Shown here piece after piece: positions 1 through 7,824 of a stretch of DNA of 64,000 nt. Every line of letters starts with the position of its first letter. Position 1 is the first letter of the stretch. Source of the stretch: Roseomonas alba (GTDB lineage Bacteria > Pseudomonadota > Alphaproteobacteria > Acetobacterales > Acetobacteraceae); the NCBI RefSeq assembly GCF_019430885.1, contig NZ_JAHYBZ010000004.1, positions 62,001 through 126,000 on the forward strand. Reading direction: 5' to 3'. A program made the translations under genes and the position numbers. Below the pieces are notes generated by a model, which was not told the origin of the DNA, did not search any database, and was given only the letters and a program-made list of their open reading frames with translations.

Positions 1-2498
1 CCCGTCGTGCCGTCCTTGGCATAGGCGCGGGTGCAGTCATCCTCGACATAGTTGCGCGTCAGCGCCGCACCGCCGAGCAGGACGGGGATGTCGAGCTCCT
101 GCCGCGCCATTTCCTCGAGGTTCTCACGCATCACCACGGTGGACTTCACCAGCAGGCCGGACATGCCGATGGCATGCGCGCGATGTTCCTTCGCGGCCGC
201 GACCATGTCGGCGAGCGGCACCTTGATGCCGAGATTGACGACCTTGTAGCCGTTGTTGGTGAGGATGATGTCGACCAGGTTCTTGCCGATGTCGTGCACG
301 TCGCCCTTCACGGTGGCGAGCACGATCGTCCCCTTCTCCTGCCCCGCCACGCGTTCCATGAGCGGTTCCAGATAGGCGACGGCGGCCTTCATGGTCTCGG
401 CAGATTGCAGCACGAAGGGGAGCTGCATCTTGCCCGCGCCGAACAACTCGCCCACCACCTTCATGCCGTCCAGCAGGATGTCGTTGATGATGGACAGCGG
501 CGCGATGCCCTTCGCCAGCGCATCGGCCAGTTCGTCGTCCAGGCCCTTGCGGTCGCCATCGACGATGCGGTCCTTGAGGCGGCCCTCGACCGTCTCCGCC
601 TTCTGCTTCTTCGCCGCATCCGCGGCCTTCCGGCCGGCGAAGATCTCCAGCATCTTCTGCAGCGGATCGTAGCCTTCGGACCGCCGATCGAAGATGAGGT
701 CTTCCGCGACCTTCACCTCCTCGGGCGGGATCTGATGCAGCGGCTTGATCTTGGACACATGCACGATCGCGCCGGTCATGCCGGCCTTCACGGCATGGTC
801 GAGGAACACGCTGTTCAGCACATGCCGCGCGGCCGGGTTCAGGCCGAAGGAGATGTTGGACAGGCCGAGGATGATCTGAATGTCCGGGAACTTATCCCGG
901 ATCATGCGGATGCCCTCCAGCGTCCACAGGCCGAGCTTGCGGTCGTCCTCATTGCCCGTGGCGATGGTGAAGGTCAGCGGGTCGATCATCAGGTCCGACT
1001 GCGGCAACCCATGCTTGTCGCAGGCGAATTCCACCAGACGGGACGCGATGCGCAGCTTGTCCTCGGCGGTCTTGGCCATGCCGACCTCGTCGATGGTCAG
1101 CGCGATGACCGCCGTGCCGAACTTCTTCGCGAGGATCATGCGATCCGTCGCGGCCTTCTCGCCATCCTCGAAATTGATCGAGTTGATGATCGGCTTGCCG
1201 CCATGCAGCTTCAGCGCAGCCTCGATCACCGGCGTCTCGGTGGAATCGATGACCAGCGGCGCATTCACGGAGGAGGTGAAGCGGCGGATCACCTCGTTCA
1301 TCTCCGCCATTTCGTCGCGGCCGACGAAGGCGGTGCAGATGTCGAGGCTGTTCGACCCCTCCCCCACCTGTTCGCGCCCCATGGCGACGCAGCCATCCCA
1401 GTCATGCGCCGCCTGGCGTTCGCGCCAGGCCTTGGAGCCGTTGGCGTTGCAGCGTTCGCCGATGGAGAAATACGAATTCTCCTGCCGCAGCGAGACCGAG
1501 GTGTAGAGCGAGGCGACGGACGGGACCCAGAACGACTTGCGCGCGACCGGCGCGGGGCGGTGCGACGTGCCGCCGACCTTGCGCAGCATCGCATCCAGCG
1601 CGGCGATATGCGGCGTCGAGGTGCCGCAGCAGCCCCCGATCAGATTCACCCCGTCCTCGGTGACGAAACGCTCCATCCAGGTGGCGAGTTCCGCCGCGCC
1701 CAAGGGGTAATGCGTCTTGCCGTCCACCAGCTCCGGCAGGCCGGCATTGGGCTGGCAGGAGACGAGGCGCGGCCAGTTCTGCGACAGCCAGCGGACATGC
1801 TCGGCCATTTCCTGCGGGCCGGTCGCGCAGTTCAGGCCCATCAGGTCCACGTCCAGCGCGTGCGCGACCGTCGCCGCCGCGCCGATATCGGGGCCAACCA
1901 GCAGCGTGCCGGTCGTCTCGACCGTCACCTGCACGAAGATGGGGATGGAGGACTTAGCCTCGGCGCGCGCGATCTTGGCGGCGTTGACCGCGGCCTTGAT
2001 GAACAGCGTGTCCTGATTGGTCTCGGTCAGCAGTGCGTCCGCGCCGCCGGCGATCAGCCCGCGGCACTGCACCACCAGCGCGGCTTCCAGCGCGTCATAG
2101 GCGATGTTGCCGAGCGAGGGCAGCTTGGTCCCCGGCCCGATATCGCCGATCACCCAGCGATGGCGGCCATCCGCGAAGCTCTCCGCCGCCTCGCGCGCGA
2201 TCTCGACAGCGTTCTTGTTGAGCTCGAACGCCCGGTCCTCCAACTCGAACTCGCCGAGGGTGACCGGCGATCCGCCGAAGGTGTTGGTCAGCACCATGTC
2301 GGCGCCGGCCTCGTAGTAGCCGCGATGGATCTCGCGCACGACATCGGGGCGGGAGAGCACCAGCACGTCGGTGCAGTTCTCCTTGCCCCAGAAGTCGCGC
2401 TCGACATCAAGGTCCATCACCTGCACGCGGCTGCCCATGCCGCCATCGCAGAGGAGAACGCGGTCACGAAGGGCGTCGAGGAGATGCGGGCGCGACAT
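1..2498 (-). CDS. metH: Cobalamin-dependent methionine synthase, 3' end beyond window
   Basis: Transfers a methyl group from 5-methyltetrahydrofolate through cobalamin to homocysteine, giving methionine in the cytoplasm. About 832 residues are visible. The N-terminal homocysteine-binding barrel starts VLLCDGGMGSRVQ and carries the zinc-ligand pair Cys290-Cys291 in GGCCGT. A pterin-binding domain follows, then the cap and B12 domain with DVHDIGKN, whose axial histidine is near residue 735. The window edge cuts the gene inside the B12 domain, so the SAM-dependent reactivation domain cannot be judged. The ATG at 2498 lies 12 bases after the stop of the ArsR-methyltransferase gene, so the two are probably cotranscribed. 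Family assignment is very secure. Confidence 0.97.
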   Translation of the reverse strand, partial: MSRPHLLDALRDRVLLCDGGMGSRVQVMDLDVERDFWGKENCTDVLVLSRPDVVREIHRGYYEAGADMVLTNTFGGSPVTLGEFELEDRAFELNKNAVEIAREAAESFADGRHRWVIGDIGPGTKLPSLGNIAYDALEAALVVQCRGLIAGGADALLTETNQDTLFIKAAVNAAKIARAEAKSSIPIFVQVTVETTGTLLVGPDIGAAATVAHALDVDLMGLNCATGPQEMAEHVRWLSQNWPRLVSCQPNAGLPELVDGKTHYPLGAAELATWMERFVTEDGVNLIGGCCGTSTPHIAALDAMLRKVGGTSHRPAPVARKSFWVPSVASLYTSVSLRQENSYFSIGERCNANGSKAWRERQAAHDWDGCVAMGREQVGEGSNSLDICTAFVGRDEMAEMNEVIRRFTSSVNAPLVIDSTETPVIEAALKLHGGKPIINSINFEDGEKAATDRMILAKKFGTAVIALTIDEVGMAKTAEDKLRIASRLVEFACDKHGLPQSDLMIDPLTFTIATGNEDDRKLGLWTLEGIRMIRDKFPDIQIILGLSNISFGLNPAARHVLNSVFLDHAVKAGMTGAIVHVSKIKPLHQIPPEEVKVAEDLIFDRRSEGYDPLQKMLEIFAGRKAADAAKKQKAETVEGRLKDRIVDGDRKGLDDELADALAKGIAPLSIINDILLDGMKVVGELFGAGKMQLPFVLQSAETMKAAVAYLEPLMERVAGQEKGTIVLATVKGDVHDIGKNLVDIILTNNGYKVVNLGIKVPLADMVAAAKEHRAHAIGMSGLLVKSTVVMRENLEEMARQELDIPVLLGGAALTRNYVEDDCTRAYAKDGTT

Positions 2499-2510
2499 GG
2501 CAGTCGTCCT

Positions 2511-3440
2511 TCAGGCGGAAACGGAAAGAGCCAGGCGTTCGGCACGCCACAGGCGAACGGGAAGGTCCCCGGGGATGGTCTCGCCGCGCGGCGCGGCGCA
2601 GCCGGCCTCGCCGAGCCAGCCGGCCATCTCGGCATCGTCGAAGCCGGGCCAGCGATGCGCATGGGCGCCGAGCAGGTCGGCGCGCTGATGCGGGGCGAGA
2701 TCGACGATGATGAGCGCACCGCCCGGCTTGAGCACGCGCGACGCCTCGGCGAGCGCGACGGCCGGATCCTCGGCGTAGTGCAGCACCATCTGCAAGGTCA
2801 CCACGTCGAAGACGCCATCGGGGAGCGGCAGGCGGTACATGTCGGCCTGACGGACGGCGATATGCGACAGGCCGTGTTCGGCCAGGCGCGTGCGCGCGAG
2901 GGCGAGCATGTCGCGGGACGCGTCGACGCCGAGGCCTTCCTCGATGCGCGACGCCAGCATCTCCAGCAGCCCGCCCGTCCCGCAGCCGATATCCAGCAGC
3001 CGGCCGACGGGCTCCGGCAGGGCATCGAGCAGCGCGGCCTCGATCGCCCGTCCCGGCAGGTTCAGGGCGCGCACCTCATCCCAATCCGCGCCGTGGCGGC
3101 GGAAGGAATCCGAGGCAACCCGCGCGCGCTCGGCCGCCAGCCGCGCCGCGGCACGGCGATCGGCGGCCAGAAGCGGGTCTTCCTCCGGCAGGCGCGCGAG
3201 GAACTGCCGCGCGAGATCCGCATCCGGCGCAAGCTGGAACCAGGCATTCGCCCCTTCCGGCGTCCGCACCAGCAGGCCGGCCTCGACCAGCAGCTTCAGA
3301 TGGCGCGACAATCGCGGCTGGGACTGGCCGAGGATCGCCACCAGATCCGACACGCACCAGGCCCCACGCGCACACAGGGCGAGCAGGCGAATCCGCGTGG
3401 GCTCGGCCGCAGCGCGGAGTTGGGTCAGCAGGGCGTCCAT
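2511..3440 (-). CDS. ArsR-family regulator fused to SAM-dependent methyltransferase
   Basis: A 309-residue two-domain protein. Residues 1-95 form an ArsR winged helix with recognition segment SQPRLSRHLKLL near 40-51. Residues 145-260 form a class I methyltransferase with motif I LLDIGCGTGG at 148-157. No cysteine metal site typical of metal-sensing ArsR proteins stands out. Fusions of this type next to metH or metF are known in Proteobacteria as methionine or SAM-cycle regulators (SahR-like), where the methyltransferase fold is thought to sense S-adenosylhomocysteine or SAM. The position directly upstream of metH and the palindrome 15 bases before the ATG support autoregulation. The ligand is inferred and methyltransferase activity is not certain. 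Confidence 0.9.
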   Translation of the reverse strand: MDALLTQLRAAAEPTRIRLLALCARGAWCVSDLVAILGQSQPRLSRHLKLLVEAGLLVRTPEGANAWFQLAPDADLARQFLARLPEEDPLLAADRRAAARLAAERARVASDSFRRHGADWDEVRALNLPGRAIEAALLDALPEPVGRLLDIGCGTGGLLEMLASRIEEGLGVDASRDMLALARTRLAEHGLSHIAVRQADMYRLPLPDGVFDVVTLQMVLHYAEDPAVALAEASRVLKPGGALIIVDLAPHQRADLLGAHAHRWPGFDDAEMAGWLGEAGCAAPRGETIPGDLPVRLWRAERLALSVSA

Positions 3441-3454
3441 GGCCCTTCACATCA

Positions 3455-3472
3455 CATAAAGATATCATTATG
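3455..3472. promoter_or_regulatory. Palindromic operator between arsR-metH and the divergent CobW-like gene
   Basis: CATAAAGATATCATTATG is an 18-base near-perfect palindrome centred on GATATC. Only the positions next to the core do not pair. It lies 15 bases from the ArsR-methyltransferase ATG and 12 bases from the divergent ATG at 3484, in an AT-rich island within GC-rich DNA. An ArsR-type dimer would bind such a site, and its placement would control both directions. That this regulator is the binder is inference. Confidence 0.7.
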
Positions 3473-3483
3473 TCCAGCACGCG

Positions 3484-3837
3484 ATGGCGAATGACCCCCG
3501 AATTCCCGTGACGTTCCTGGCCAGCGAGGACGCCTTGGCGTCCTGGTTCGGTGCAGGCGGCCCGACAGCCCTGCTGACCGATAGCGGGTCGCCCGTCACC
3601 GGCGCCGTGGCGACCGAACGCTTCGAGGCGCGGGCCCTGCACCGCTTCGGCTGCACCTGTTGCGCCGGCCGTTCGGCGGCGGCAGTGGCGCTCGACCGGC
3701 TGTTCCAGGGCCGCGCCCGCGGGCGCAGCCCATGGTTCGACCGTGTCGCGGTTCTCGGGACCGATGCCGCGCGGGACCAGGTGGCCGAGGCGCTGCATGG
3801 AGATGCGCTGACGCTCGCGCGGTTCCGGCCAGGCTAA
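3484..3837 (+). CDS. Small protein resembling the CxCC segment of CobW-type GTPases
   Basis: A 117-residue cytoplasmic protein with no signal peptide or membrane segment. Around residues 55-62 it reads FGCTCCAGR (Cys57, Cys59, Cys60). This is followed by a stretch with FDRVAVLGTDAAR and VAEALHGD, which resembles the CxCC metal-binding motif and following strands of COG0523 (CobW/G3E) GTPases. The Walker A loop and the GTP-binding N-terminus of that family are absent, so it is either a decayed relative or a stand-alone metal-binding derivative. It diverges from the arsR-metH unit and shares the palindromic operator, which suggests a link to methionine or cobalamin/metal metabolism. No function is established. 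Confidence 0.7.
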   Translation: MANDPRIPVTFLASEDALASWFGAGGPTALLTDSGSPVTGAVATERFEARALHRFGCTCCAGRSAAAVALDRLFQGRARGRSPWFDRVAVLGTDAARDQVAEALHGDALTLARFRPG

Positions 3838-3864
3838 GGCCAGGCCCTGCCGGGAGACCGCCGC

Positions 3865-3885
3865 GACACCGGTCCTTTCGGTGTC
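3865..3885. terminator. Hairpin between convergent genes
   Basis: GACACCG and CGGTGTC form a 7-bp stem around GTCCTTT, between the convergent stop codons at 3837 and 3884. There is no T-run, so intrinsic termination is doubtful. It may simply block read-through in both directions. Confidence 0.35.
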
Positions 3886-5161
3886 ACGACGTCACCAGCA
3901 CCGCCGTTGCCCGCCGATCAAGGTCCCGCCGTCCGGCCGCATCCCCGATTCCCGACTGTCCGGCCACGAGGGCAAGCCGGACATGTCGCAGCAGGTGCTC
4001 ACGCCGGGACGGATCCGTTTCCACGTCCAGCGCCTCGTCGATCACCTCGATCATGCGGATCAGGACCGCGGCGTGCGCCGCGCCCGCCTGTCGGATCATG
4101 TGGAACATCGCGTCGCACAAACCTGCATAGCTGGTTCCGCGCCGATAGAGCACGACGACATCCTGGCGCAGCAGCACGGCAGGCGGCAGGTGGCGCCCCG
4201 CCAGCGCGCACAACGCGGCCCCAAGCCGATCGAGCACCGCGATCGCGGTGAAGGGGTCGTTGATGCCCGGCGAGAGCGCGCGCACCGCGACCTCCACAAG
4301 CTGGCGCACCGCGAATTCGAGATCCTGCGCGGCGGCAGGGCGCGGCCCGAGGATCATGGCCGATTGCATGGCCGCTGCGGCGTCGGCGGCCAGGTGGCTG
4401 GGCCGGACTTCGGCGATACGTGCGGCCGGATGAAGGAAATCGCCCGGCCGCGCCAGCACCGACAGGGTTGCGTCGCGCTCGGCAGCCCAGTCGGCCAGCA
4501 GATCATGGTCGATGGCACGCAGGTAGCCGGTGGCTGCACCGCGCACCGGGGCACCGGGAGGGGGCAGCCCGGCGAGCTGAAGCCCGCCGGGCGCCGGTTC
4601 ATCCAGGGTCAGGCGTTCGCAGGCGGCCATGAGCTCTTGCTGGACGAAGCCGATGACCGTCTCGACATTGATGCCGCTCGCGACGTGCTGGACGAACCAG
4701 GCGAGCGTCGCCGTGCACAACAGCGCCAGCCCCACCGCCAGGGTGAGACCCAGATGCGGCACCGTCGCCGTGTCCGGCGCACCCATGCCACGCTGGAGTT
4801 CGAGGCAATAGGCGAAGGTCAGCAGGAACAGGCCGAGCGCCCATTTGTTCCCGGTGTCGCGCAGGAAGTTGCGCAGCAGCCGCGGGCCCATCTGCCCCGA
4901 GGTCAGAGACAGCGCGGCGATGGTGATCGAGAAGATCGTGCTCGCCACCGTGATGGCCGAGCCGGCGATGATGCCGAGCAGGTTGCGTGCCCCCGACACA
5001 TCGTCGGCGAAGACCAGCGCCGGCGGCAGCGGCCCGATCCCTGGAGCTTCGGTGCGCAGGGCAAGTTCGGCGAGCAGGACCCCGGCCAGCGACAGCAGGG
5101 CGGGCACCGCCCAGAAGACGTCGCCCACCCATTCCATGATGGCGTAGAGCCGGGTCCTCAT
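3884..5161 (-). CDS. DUF2254 family integral membrane protein
   Basis: About 425 residues. Four hydrophobic segments lie in the N-terminal half, roughly at 12-33, 60-90, 105-125 and 135-160, followed by a soluble C-terminal half of about 250 residues. The segment with ASTIFSITIAALSLTSGQMGPRLLRNF and the later LSPGINDPFTAI are characteristic of the DUF2254 family of predicted membrane proteins, whose biochemical role is unknown. I chose the ATG at 5161; an overlapping GTG one codon upstream is also possible. The small gene at 5185-5505 lies just upstream on the same strand, so they may be cotranscribed. Confidence 0.88.
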   Translation of the reverse strand: MRTRLYAIMEWVGDVFWAVPALLSLAGVLLAELALRTEAPGIGPLPPALVFADDVSGARNLLGIIAGSAITVASTIFSITIAALSLTSGQMGPRLLRNFLRDTGNKWALGLFLLTFAYCLELQRGMGAPDTATVPHLGLTLAVGLALLCTATLAWFVQHVASGINVETVIGFVQQELMAACERLTLDEPAPGGLQLAGLPPPGAPVRGAATGYLRAIDHDLLADWAAERDATLSVLARPGDFLHPAARIAEVRPSHLAADAAAAMQSAMILGPRPAAAQDLEFAVRQLVEVAVRALSPGINDPFTAIAVLDRLGAALCALAGRHLPPAVLLRQDVVVLYRRGTSYAGLCDAMFHMIRQAGAAHAAVLIRMIEVIDEALDVETDPSRREHLLRHVRLALVAGQSGIGDAAGRRDLDRRATAVLVTS

Positions 5162-5184
5162 CACCCGCGCGATCGGAGGCGCGG

Positions 5185-5505
5185 TCAGTCCGCCGGCTTC
5201 ACCGTGCCCTCGCCGAAGCCGTGCTGCTTGCTCGGCCCGGCCCGGTCGAGGTCGAGCGGCCCGGTGAGGTCCTGCAGCGCGAGGGTGATGCGCCGCAGCA
5301 GCGTCTCCTCGGCGCCGGGCATGCCTTCCTCGATGGCCACGGAGACATCGGCGGCGTCATAGGCCCAGCGTTGCAGGATCTCGACCTTCTGGGTCGGCGT
5401 CAGCGCGGCATGGTCAAGAACCGCCTCGGGTGTCGCAAAAACGGAGGCCGGGTCGAGCAAGGCACGCTCCACATCCGGCGGGCTCGTCGGGTTGCCTGCG
5501 GGCAT
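5185..5505 (-). CDS. Small conserved hypothetical protein
   Basis: A 106-residue soluble protein with the central stretch LTPTQKVEILQRWAYDA, followed by an acidic helix and LLRRITLAL. Small proteins with this TPxQKxxILxRWxYDA pattern recur in alphaproteobacteria without an assigned role. The ATG at 5505 is preferred over the GTG three codons upstream because GGGGAG lies eight bases before it, whereas the GTG has no usable spacing. It is 23 bases upstream of the DUF2254 gene on the same strand. No catalytic motif is visible. Confidence 0.75.
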   Translation of the reverse strand: MPAGNPTSPPDVERALLDPASVFATPEAVLDHAALTPTQKVEILQRWAYDAADVSVAIEEGMPGAEETLLRRITLALQDLTGPLDLDRAGPSKQHGFGEGTVKPAD

Positions 5506-5595
5506 CGCTCCCACTCCCCTCGGTTCCGGGCGGCCCGGCAGAGGCCGCCGCTCCAGAAAGAGATGGGGCTGGGCCGAGCGTGGCGCAACGCGCCG

Positions 5596-6117
5596 TCATC
5601 CCGGCAGGCTGCGCTCGCCTTCGCCCAGGGATTTCTGCATCTGCACCACGTCCACCCAGCGGCCGAATTTCATGCCCACGGCCTTCAGCACGCCGATCTT
5701 GCGGAAGCCGAGGGAGAGATGCAGGCCGATGGACCCGATGTTTTCGGAATCGCCGATCACCGCGATCATCTGCCGGAAGCCGCGCGCCTCCGCACGGTCG
5801 AGGAGCGCGGCGACCAGCGCCTTGCCCACCCCTTGGCCGCGGATGTCGTCGCGGACATAGATCGAATCCTCGGCGGTGAAGCGATAGGCCGAACGCTCCC
5901 GGAAGGGCGCGAAATAGCCATAGCCAAGGACAAGCCCGGCCTCGTCCACCGCGACCAGCCAGGCGCAGCCGGCGGCCTGCACCTTGGCGATGCGGGCGGC
6001 CATGGCGGTTTCGGTCGGCGGGGTTTCCTCGAAGGTGCCGGTGCCGTGCCGGACGTGATGGGAGTAGATGGCGGTGATGGCCGGAATGTCGCCCGCGGCA
6101 GCGTCACGCAGGTCCAT
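5596..6117 (-). CDS. GNAT N-acetyltransferase, phosphinothricin-acetyltransferase-like
   Basis: 173 residues covering a complete GNAT fold. The N-terminus MDLRDAAAGDIPAITAIY, the GTGTFEE segment, the acetyl-CoA loop RGQGVGKAL near residues 95-105, the segment MIAVIGDSENIGSIGLH and the end KFGRWVDVVQMQ match the phosphinothricin/methionine sulfoximine acetyltransferase family. Members acetylate an amino group on such compounds or on amino-acid analogues; the actual substrate cannot be read from sequence. The start at 6117 is chosen because the family begins there and it lies two bases after the amidase stop, implying translational coupling. Longer in-frame upstream sequence is only the shadow of the amidase gene. 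Confidence 0.9.
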   Translation of the reverse strand: MDLRDAAAGDIPAITAIYSHHVRHGTGTFEETPPTETAMAARIAKVQAAGCAWLVAVDEAGLVLGYGYFAPFRERSAYRFTAEDSIYVRDDIRGQGVGKALVAALLDRAEARGFRQMIAVIGDSENIGSIGLHLSLGFRKIGVLKAVGMKFGRWVDVVQMQKSLGEGERSLPG

Positions 6118-6119
6118 GG

Positions 6120-7307
6120 TCAGACGGCGAGCCCCGCCGCGCCAGCCACCTGTTCGGCGAGCGCCAGTAATGCCCGGTCGCGGCCAGGCGCTGCGACCAG
6201 CGACAGGCCGACCGGCGCGCCGGCCACGCGGCCGGCTGGGATCGTCACCTCGGGCAGGCCGCACAATCCGGCGATGGCGGTCACACCCATGGATTTCTCG
6301 CGCACCGCATTCTGTTCGGCTTGGCTCGCCGTGAGAAGCGGCGCCGGCATGGGCGAGGTCGGGTAGACCAGCACCGCCCCACCGCCGAGCAGCGCGCGCA
6401 CGCGCGCCTGCAGCACGCGACGGAAGGCGCGGCCCTCGGCCGCCTTGGCCGGGTCCAGCGCCTTGGCGGCGGCGAAGCGTTCCGTCACGCCGGGGCCGAA
6501 CTTCGGATCGGTGGCCTCGATCCAGGGGCCGAGGCTGGCCCAGGCTTCCGCCGCCTGGGCGCAGCGGAAGGATTCGTAGAGCTTCTCGAGCCCCTCCGGC
6601 GCCAGGTTGATCGACAGCGCCGGACCGAGCAGGCGCTCCGCGGCATAGAGCCCGCTGGCCAGCGCGGCGGCCGTCGAGGGATCGGCATTCACCCAGGCAT
6701 CCTGCACCTTGAGCAACGGGCCGAGTGGCCCTTCCCCGCCCGGCGGCAACAGCACCTCCCCGGCACGGCGCAGGATGGAGGCGCGGGCGGCGAACCAGCC
6801 GGCGGTGTCATAGGCCGGCCCGAGCGGGCAGGCGCCGGTCAGGCTCACCGAGCCCCAGGACGGCCGGATGCCGAAAATGCCGCAATAGGAGGCCGGGATG
6901 CGCACGGATCCGCCCGTATCGGACCCCATGGCGATATCGACCAGCCCCGCCGCCACCGCCGCGGCCGAGCCGCAGGACGACCCGCCCGGAAAACGGTCCG
7001 GCGCAGCCGGGTTGGTGGGGGTGCCGTACCAGACATTCTCGCCGGTCAGGCCATAGGCGAGTTCGACGGTCTTCGTCTTGCCGACCAGCGAGGCCCCGGC
7101 CTCGAGCAGGGTCATGATCGCGATCGCATCGGCGGTCGCCGGCGCGTGGGTGCGCGCCCAGTCCGGGTTGCCATATCCGGTGACGTCACCGGCGGTATCG
7201 AAAAGATCCTTGGCAGCAAAAGTCAGGCCGGCGAGTGGCCCCTCTGCCGCGCCCGCGCGCACGCTCCGCGGTCCCGGGACAAACGCCCCCACGGGATCAT
7301 CAGCCAT
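6120..7307 (-). CDS. Amidase signature family hydrolase
   Basis: About 395 residues of an amidase-signature enzyme, which hydrolyses carboxylic amides with a Ser-Ser-Lys triad. The catalytic lysine is in TFAAKDLFDTAG near residue 30. The glycine/serine-rich core is FPGGSSCGSAAAVAAG, and the nucleophile segment is GSDTGGSVRIPAS. It is shorter than GatA (about 480 residues) and closer to plant AMI1-like amidases. The ATG at 7307 opens MADDPVGAFVPGPRS and is preferred over a longer in-frame N-terminus without similarity. It is followed immediately by the GNAT gene, so one transcript probably carries both. The substrate is unknown. Confidence 0.92.
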   Translation of the reverse strand: MADDPVGAFVPGPRSVRAGAAEGPLAGLTFAAKDLFDTAGDVTGYGNPDWARTHAPATADAIAIMTLLEAGASLVGKTKTVELAYGLTGENVWYGTPTNPAAPDRFPGGSSCGSAAAVAAGLVDIAMGSDTGGSVRIPASYCGIFGIRPSWGSVSLTGACPLGPAYDTAGWFAARASILRRAGEVLLPPGGEGPLGPLLKVQDAWVNADPSTAAALASGLYAAERLLGPALSINLAPEGLEKLYESFRCAQAAEAWASLGPWIEATDPKFGPGVTERFAAAKALDPAKAAEGRAFRRVLQARVRALLGGGAVLVYPTSPMPAPLLTASQAEQNAVREKSMGVTAIAGLCGLPEVTIPAGRVAGAPVGLSLVAAPGRDRALLALAEQVAGAAGLAV

Positions 7308-7533
7308 CCTGTCAACTCCGGCGAATCCGCAGCCAAAGTGGAACAGACCTTGATCCGTGACAACTGATACGGGCGGTTGTGCTCTCGTTTGCGTGAACAA
7401 CGGTTACGCGCTCGGTTCCCCACCTGCCCCGCGCGCCGACCACACCCCCGTCACACGCGGGAGAGGTAGACTAGACGCCACTTCCGCGTCGTCCGGGAGA
7501 GGTTTCGGTCATCCCGGGAAGTATGGGTCGAGC

Positions 7534-7690
7534 TCAGATCATGAAGTTGCATTTGTCCATGCGGGTCAGATGTCGGCCCAAGATGAAGCGGAGATTGTTA
7601 TCCTTGGCGACGATAATGTGATCGGCATCAATCAGCGGCATGCCGTCGGTGGAAAGGAATGGAAAGATTTGGCGCGCCCCCCGGTGTTGC
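7534..7690 (-). pseudogene. Decayed C-terminal fragment of a phytase-like esterase
   Basis: Translating the minus strand gives LIDADHIIVAKDNNL, then GRHLTRMDKCNFMI and a stop at 7534. This matches the extreme C-terminus of the intact protein at 11452-12831 (MIDADHIIVANDNNL, GRHLTRADDNEFIIL). Only about 50 residues of similarity remain, with no start codon or upstream domain, so it is a gene remnant, probably left by duplication of the 11.5-12.8 kb gene. The surrounding gap (7308-7824) otherwise shows no coding signal. Confidence 0.8.
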
Positions 7691-7824
7691 GAGCGGGCGG
7701 CCGGCGCACCCCGGGGGAAACAGTGTCCCGATGGCGGATGGCATGGCGGCCCGCCTTGCGCGGGAGGCCTCCGCCGGCGACACGACCGGCGCCGCACCGA
7801 TAACCGGCGCGGCGCCGCAGGGCA

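Noticed and set aside
174-3494. A 1106-codon open frame on the plus strand opposite metH
   Set aside because: It is arginine/histidine/glutamine-rich without any domain and is the antisense shadow of metH and the ArsR fusion, whose motifs are clear on the minus strand.
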